From: AC-69 sp036519575
GTDB lineage: Bacteria; Actinomycetota; UBA4738; HRBIN12
Assembly (NCBI GenBank): GCA_036519575.1
Contig: DATDKZ010000029.1
Span: 1 to 8,949 of the forward strand
Direction of reading: 5' to 3'
Length of the DNA: 8,949 nucleotides
The notes under the pieces are model-generated. The model was not told where the DNA came from and did no database searches. It saw only the letters and a program-made list of their open reading frames with translations. How positions within the stretch are numbered: position 1 is the stretch's first letter; the number at the start of each line of letters is the position of its first letter. Positions 5,295 to 8,949 of the stretch are shown here, in pieces. A program made the position numbers and the translations under genes.

Positions 5295-7821
5295 CCTGCG
5301 ATCCTGCCTGCAGTCGGCGCCGCATCCTTACAACCGTTCCCCCCGACCCACTGGTCACGTCGACCGAATCCATGAGTCCACGGATCAGCCGTTCCCCGTA
5401 GCCCGCACGTCTTCCACCTCCAGAGGGCCTCCAGATACCGCGGTCGCGGACCGTCACCTCTATCGTTCCGTCGAGCATGACGAGGTCCACCTCCAGAAGA
5501 CCTTCCTTCGCGCCATAGGCATGCTGGATCACGTTCGCACATGCCTCGCCACAAGCGATGAGGATATCGTTCGCGATCTGTGGAGAGGCCCCGATCTCTC
5601 TGAGCCACCGGCGCAGCGTCCAGCGGAAGGGTGCGAGCACGTATGGTTCCGCTGGCAGACGAAGAAACAAGGGCTCGCTGGCAAGGTGAACGGGGCGGAG
5701 CGCCAACAGGGCGACGTCATCCGAAACATCGCTCCCCACCATCTCGAGGAGAAGGTGATCGCACATCGCTTCCAGATCATCCCCGGAGGCAGCCACCAAC
5801 GTCTTCAGTCGTTCGAGTCCATCTCGGATCGTGGCTCCTCGCCGCTCGACGAGCCCATCGGTAAAGAGGAAGAGGGTCGAGCCGACTGCAAGGTGATACG
5901 TGACGTCGAGATGGTGGTCGGGGAAACCGACCGCTCCCAGGGGCGGACCGAGGCCACCCTCCAGGTACCTGGCGCTTTCCGTTCCTCCGACCACCAGCGG
6001 CGGAGGGTGCCCCGCGTTTGCGAACCGCACCGTCCCCGAGTCGGGATCGAACACGAGATAGACGAGCGTCGCGAACTCGGCACCGAGCTGTCCACGGACC
6101 AGATGACGTAGTCGAGTTACCACTCGGTTCGGCGATCGCTCCTCCAGGGCACAGACGCGAAGCGCCATCCGCATCTGCCCCATCGTCGAGGCGGCCCGCA
6201 GGCCGTGTCCAGCGACATCGCCGATCGCGAGCCCAACCCGCCCGTCGGGAAGCTGCACGACGTCGTACCAATCGCCGCCGATCTCCATATCGGAGGTGGC
6301 CGGCACGTAGCGGGCCGTCAACAGGACACCGGGAATCTCGGGAAGACGGTCGGGGAGGAGGCTCCGCTGCAAGGTCTCCGCGATCCGATGCTCGCGTTCA
6401 GCCGTCTTGCTCTCCGTCACATCCTGAACCGTCCCGATCATTCGAAGCGGCTCCCCGTTCGGCCCGACGCTGAGCTCGGCCTTCCCTCGCAGCACGCGCT
6501 CGACGCCATCCGGTCGAACGATCCGGTACTCGATGTCGGGCAGATGCTGACCTCGACCTCTCTCGAGTGCCGCCTTCACGTTCGTTTGGATGAGAGCGAC
6601 GTCATCCTCTACCACTTGTTCCAACGCCTTCTCGAACGTCAGAGGGAACGCTTGCGGAAGGAAGCCGTGGATACGGAACATCTCGTCCGACCACGACACT
6701 CGGTCCTCCGGAATCAGCCACTCCCAGCTTCCGACCCGAGCCGCTTGCTGAGCCTCGGCCAACTGACCCTCGCGTTGCCGCAGTCTTCGATCGGTCTCGT
6801 GCCGCTCGACGATCTCGCGCTTCAGCAGCTCGTTGGCGGCTGAGAGCTCAGCGGTTCGCCGAGTGACCCTCACCTCCAGTTCGTCGGCGGCCCGCTCCAG
6901 TGCTTCGCGGTCGCGCATCCGTTCGGTGACCAAGGCGGCGAGGAACAGCGACGAGAAGGCGACCGTCGCATCGAAGGATTGAAGGGTGATCATCCTCTCG
7001 AGCAGCGTGCCCTGTCGGAACGGCCCGAGGCCATGCGCGGCCGCCCACGAAGCGATCGCAACGGCGATCAAGGCCGCGGGGGCTGCCCCACGCTGTTGGA
7101 AGCGCCATGCCGTCCATCCCACGAACGGAATCACGAGGAACATCAGCCCCCGGTCGCTGTTCATCACCAAGAGGGTCACGAAGGCGACGAGGAGAAGCAG
7201 CGCCGCCCCCTCGGTGCGTTCCCGGAGCGAGCCGATCCACGGCCTCTGGAACAGGCTGAGGAGGAACGGGGCGACCACGAGAACGCCCATCGCATCGCCA
7301 GTCCACCACACCGCCCATGCCGCGGGGAACTCATGTGCCGACAGTGCCCCGGAGATCACGAGGGTGCCGGCCCCCACCGAGGCACTGATGAGCGTGCTCA
7401 AGAGGGCCCCGAGGAAGACGATGTGAACGGCGTCCCACAATCGGTCGATCTCTCGGCGAAAACCCACCTGGAGGAGGAGACTCGCGGCGACGAGCGGCGC
7501 CAGGGTGTTTCCGGCCGCAGTCGCCGCGGCCGCAAAGACGTTCGTGTTTATGGGGAGGTTGACCGCGAAGGCGGCCAGCGCAACGCCGGGCCACAGCGCC
7601 CTGCCGAAGACGAGGAAGGCCACGAGGGCGATGCCCGTCGGTGGCCAAAGCGGTGTGACGTTCCTCTCGATCAACGCCACCCGCAACCCCAGACGGGCGG
7701 CCACGTAATAGGCGACCGCCACGATCAGCGTCTTTGCGACGTAGTTCAGCGGATCCGACTTGATCGATCGCGCCAGACTGTCCGGGTGGGTCTTCAGCGA
7801 CGTTCTCTCCCCAGCCCCCAT
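5272..7821 (-). CDS. Membrane MASE1-PAS sensor fused to PP2C (RsbU/SpoIIE-like) phosphatase and RsbW-like HATPase kinase
   Basis: An 849-residue membrane protein; numbering is from ATG 7819-7821. MASE1 sensor at about 28-303 (LWPPTG 58-63, WWTGDAMG 172-179). Coiled-coil linker at about 303-353. PAS fold at about 358-473 (VGSWEW, then GTVQDVTESK). PP2C/SpoIIE phosphatase at about 475-710, with metal-binding Asp517 (GGDWYDV), Asp535 (GDVAGHG), Asp655 (FTDGLVE) and Asp701/702 (SDDVALL). C-terminal RsbW-type HATPase at about 723-840, with N-box Glu759/Asn763 (GEACANVIQHAYG), G1 VRDRG (790s) and a G2-like GYGERLIRGLMD. The phosphatase should dephosphorylate, and the kinase phosphorylate, STAS antagonists such as the gene downstream, with the MASE1/PAS input setting the balance. 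This ATG has GAAAGG just upstream; a GTG at 7885-7887 would add 22 residues. The sigma factor partner is not in the window. Confidence 0.94.
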   Translation of the reverse strand: MGAGERTSLKTHPDSLARSIKSDPLNYVAKTLIVAVAYYVAARLGLRVALIERNVTPLWPPTGIALVAFLVFGRALWPGVALAAFAVNLPINTNVFAAAATAAGNTLAPLVAASLLLQVGFRREIDRLWDAVHIVFLGALLSTLISASVGAGTLVISGALSAHEFPAAWAVWWTGDAMGVLVVAPFLLSLFQRPWIGSLRERTEGAALLLLVAFVTLLVMNSDRGLMFLVIPFVGWTAWRFQQRGAAPAALIAVAIASWAAAHGLGPFRQGTLLERMITLQSFDATVAFSSLFLAALVTERMRDREALERAADELEVRVTRRTAELSAANELLKREIVERHETDRRLRQREGQLAEAQQAARVGSWEWLIPEDRVSWSDEMFRIHGFLPQAFPLTFEKALEQVVEDDVALIQTNVKAALERGRGQHLPDIEYRIVRPDGVERVLRGKAELSVGPNGEPLRMIGTVQDVTESKTAEREHRIAETLQRSLLPDRLPEIPGVLLTARYVPATSDMEIGGDWYDVVQLPDGRVGLAIGDVAGHGLRAASTMGQMRMALRVCALEERSPNRVVTRLRHLVRGQLGAEFATLVYLVFDPDSGTVRFANAGHPPPLVVGGTESARYLEGGLGPPLGAVGFPDHHLDVTYHLAVGSTLFLFTDGLVERRGATIRDGLERLKTLVAASGDDLEAMCDHLLLEMVGSDVSDDVALLALRPVHLASEPLFLRLPAEPYVLAPFRWTLRRWLREIGASPQIANDILIACGEACANVIQHAYGAKEGLLEVDLVMLDGTIEVTVRDRGIWRPSGGGRRAGYGERLIRGLMDSVDVTSGSGGTVVRMRRRLQAGSQDERASTR

Positions 7822-7956
7822 CTCGCCTTTCTCGACGACCGGATCGACGCTCGGACAAGCGTAGTCCCCGGCAAACCCGGGTACCACGCCCCCACATTGT
7901 CCCTATCGCCGACAGGTGCGAGAATCACGGCTTCGTTCGGGACGAGGAGCGATCGG
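7822..7956. promoter_or_regulatory. Divergent promoter region with apparently overlapping face-to-face promoters
   Basis: This 135-bp gap separates the leftward phosphatase/STAS unit from the rightward oxidoreductase. Rightward: TTGTCC (7897-7902), 17 bases, GAGAAT (7920-7925). Leftward: TTCTCG (7924-7919), 17 bases, GACAAT (7901-7896). The two pairs occupy the same DNA, so only one could be used at a time. Each matches the sigma-70 consensus only partly. The leftward start would give the phosphatase ATG a leader of about 68 bases containing a small hairpin (CCCGG-CAAAC-CCGGG, about 7868-7882). Confidence 0.3.
7826..7831 (-). promoter_or_regulatory. Ribosome-binding site deciding the phosphatase/kinase start
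   Basis: GAAAGG on the minus strand, 4 bases before ATG 7821. It favours this start over the GTG at 7887, whose upstream bases (GGGGGC directly abutting the codon) are a poorer arrangement and whose extra 22 residues show no recognisable feature. Confidence 0.5.
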
Positions 7957-8949
7957 ATGGGTACCTCCATCAGCGAGACCAAGCTGGACGAAGCCGCCCT
8001 CCGCGAGCTCCGAGGATCCTTCCGTGGCCAGGTGATCCGACCCGGAGATCCCTCGTACGACGAGCAGCGCAAGATCTGGAACGGGTCGATCGACCGGTCC
8101 CCCGCCCTCATCACCCGATGCGTTGGTGTGGCCGACGTCATCTCGGCCGTGCGGTTCGCCCGTGACACCGATCTCCCGGTCGCGGTAAGGAGCGGCGGGC
8201 ACAGCTTCCCCGGACTCTCGCTCTGCGACGGAGGCATGGTGATCGACCTCCGCTTGATGAACGGCGTCCGCGTGGATCCGGAGGCCCGCACCGCGAGGGC
8301 CCAGGCCGGTGCGCTCCTCGGGGAGCTCGACCGGGAAACCCAGGCCTTCGGGCTGGCCGTCCCTTCCGGGATCGTCACGCACACCGGGGTGGCCGGCCTC
8401 ACCCTCGGCGGGGGCATCGGGTGGCTGATGCGCAAGTACGGGCTGACGATCGATCAGCTCCTCGCCGTGGACATGGTCACGGCCGATGGGGAGTTCGTGA
8501 AGGCCAGCGAAGAAGAGAACGCGGACCTCTTCTGGGGCGTTCGGGGCGGTGGCGGCAATTTCGGGATCGTCACCGAGTTCGAGTTCCGACTCAACGCGCT
8601 CGGCCCCATCGTGCTCGCCGGGCCGATCTTCTGGCCGATGGAGGAGTCACCGAACGTCCTGCGCTTCTACCGTGACTGGATCTCCGACGCCCCGGACGAG
8701 CTCACGACGATCGTGGTGCACCGGAGGGCCCCACCGCTTCCCATCATCCCGCCCGAGTTACACGGCGTGCCGGTGGTGGCGGTGACGTGCTGCTACGCCG
8801 GCCCCGTGGAGGACGGGGAGAAGGTGGTGCGTCCGATGAAGGGATTCGGGTCCCCGCTCCTCGACCTGTGCGAGCCGAAGCCGTTCCTCACCCATCAGGC
8901 CATGTTCGACCCCTCGTTCCCTCACGGATGGTGGTACTACTTCCGGTCC
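7957..8949 (+). CDS. FAD-binding oxidoreductase, PCMH/berberine-bridge-enzyme-like, C-terminus off right edge
   Basis: 331 codons with no stop before the window ends; family members are usually about 450-480 residues, so roughly 70% is present. GAGGAG (7944-7949) sits 7 bases before the ATG. The FAD-binding PCMH domain covers about 45-215. AVRSGGHSFPG gives His82, the residue that carries 8-alpha-histidyl FAD, and GVAGLTLGGGIGWL and FWGVRGGGGNFGIVTEF are diagnostic of the family. In bicovalent members a Cys follows in a GTC motif; here the aligned position is Val140 (SGIVTHTG), so a single covalent flavin link is predicted. Such enzymes oxidise alcohols, sugars or alkaloid-like substrates with O2 or another acceptor. 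The substrate domain begins after about 220 and gives no specific substrate. There is no signal peptide. It is divergent from the signalling genes and may be unrelated to them. Confidence 0.93.
   Translation, partial: MGTSISETKLDEAALRELRGSFRGQVIRPGDPSYDEQRKIWNGSIDRSPALITRCVGVADVISAVRFARDTDLPVAVRSGGHSFPGLSLCDGGMVIDLRLMNGVRVDPEARTARAQAGALLGELDRETQAFGLAVPSGIVTHTGVAGLTLGGGIGWLMRKYGLTIDQLLAVDMVTADGEFVKASEEENADLFWGVRGGGGNFGIVTEFEFRLNALGPIVLAGPIFWPMEESPNVLRFYRDWISDAPDELTTIVVHRRAPPLPIIPPELHGVPVVAVTCCYAGPVEDGEKVVRPMKGFGSPLLDLCEPKPFLTHQAMFDPSFPHGWWYYFRS

Noticed and set aside
7897..7916. TGTCC...GACAGG as a second copy of the XRE palindrome
   Set aside because: The half-sites only partly match and the spacing is 9 rather than 6 bases between TGTC and GACA, so it does not align with the site at 127-144.

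Overview
The window is GC-rich, densely coded DNA with overlapping genes and GTG as well as ATG starts. The protein families point to an actinomycete-like bacterium, possibly a soil lineage such as Thermoleophilia. The clues are a MASE1-PAS-PP2C-RsbW fusion kinase/phosphatase with a VRDRG..WRP box, a subtilase with a Trp-rich repeat tail, and an XRE regulator. No rRNA or marker gene is present, so the phylum is an inference.

Layout from left to right. (1) 1-105, minus: N-terminus of an XRE helix-turn-helix regulator running off the left edge. It is preceded by a perfect 18-bp palindrome (127-144) lying inside what looks like the last ~28 codons of a broken VOC/glyoxalase gene (120-203). (2) 262-3994, minus: a two-gene, translationally coupled unit. 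A secreted S8 subtilisin-like protease with a period-5 tryptophan tail is followed, with an 8-bp overlap (GTGACTGA), by a multi-pass membrane GAF histidine kinase. (3) 3995-4194: a 200-bp divergent control region. (4) 4195-4932, plus: a STAS-domain protein with an unrecognised Trp-rich N-terminal half. (5) 4917-7821, minus: a second coupled unit, the large MASE1-PAS-PP2C-HATPase protein followed by a single-domain STAS antagonist, overlapping by 23 bp. (6) 7822-7956: a short divergent promoter region. (7) 7957-8949, plus: an FAD-linked (berberine-bridge-enzyme-like) oxidoreductase running off the right edge.

Most of the window is signal transduction. The unit at 4917-7821 contains all three enzymatic/binding roles of an RsbU-RsbW-RsbV partner switch, with phosphatase and kinase fused in one membrane protein and the antagonist downstream, but no sigma factor is visible. 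A second STAS protein points tail-to-tail at the first, with overlapping 3' ends. Beyond it lies the protease/histidine-kinase pair, with no response regulator. A membrane stress-sensing cluster is a reasonable inference, but a link between the partner switch and the protease/kinase unit rests only on proximity.
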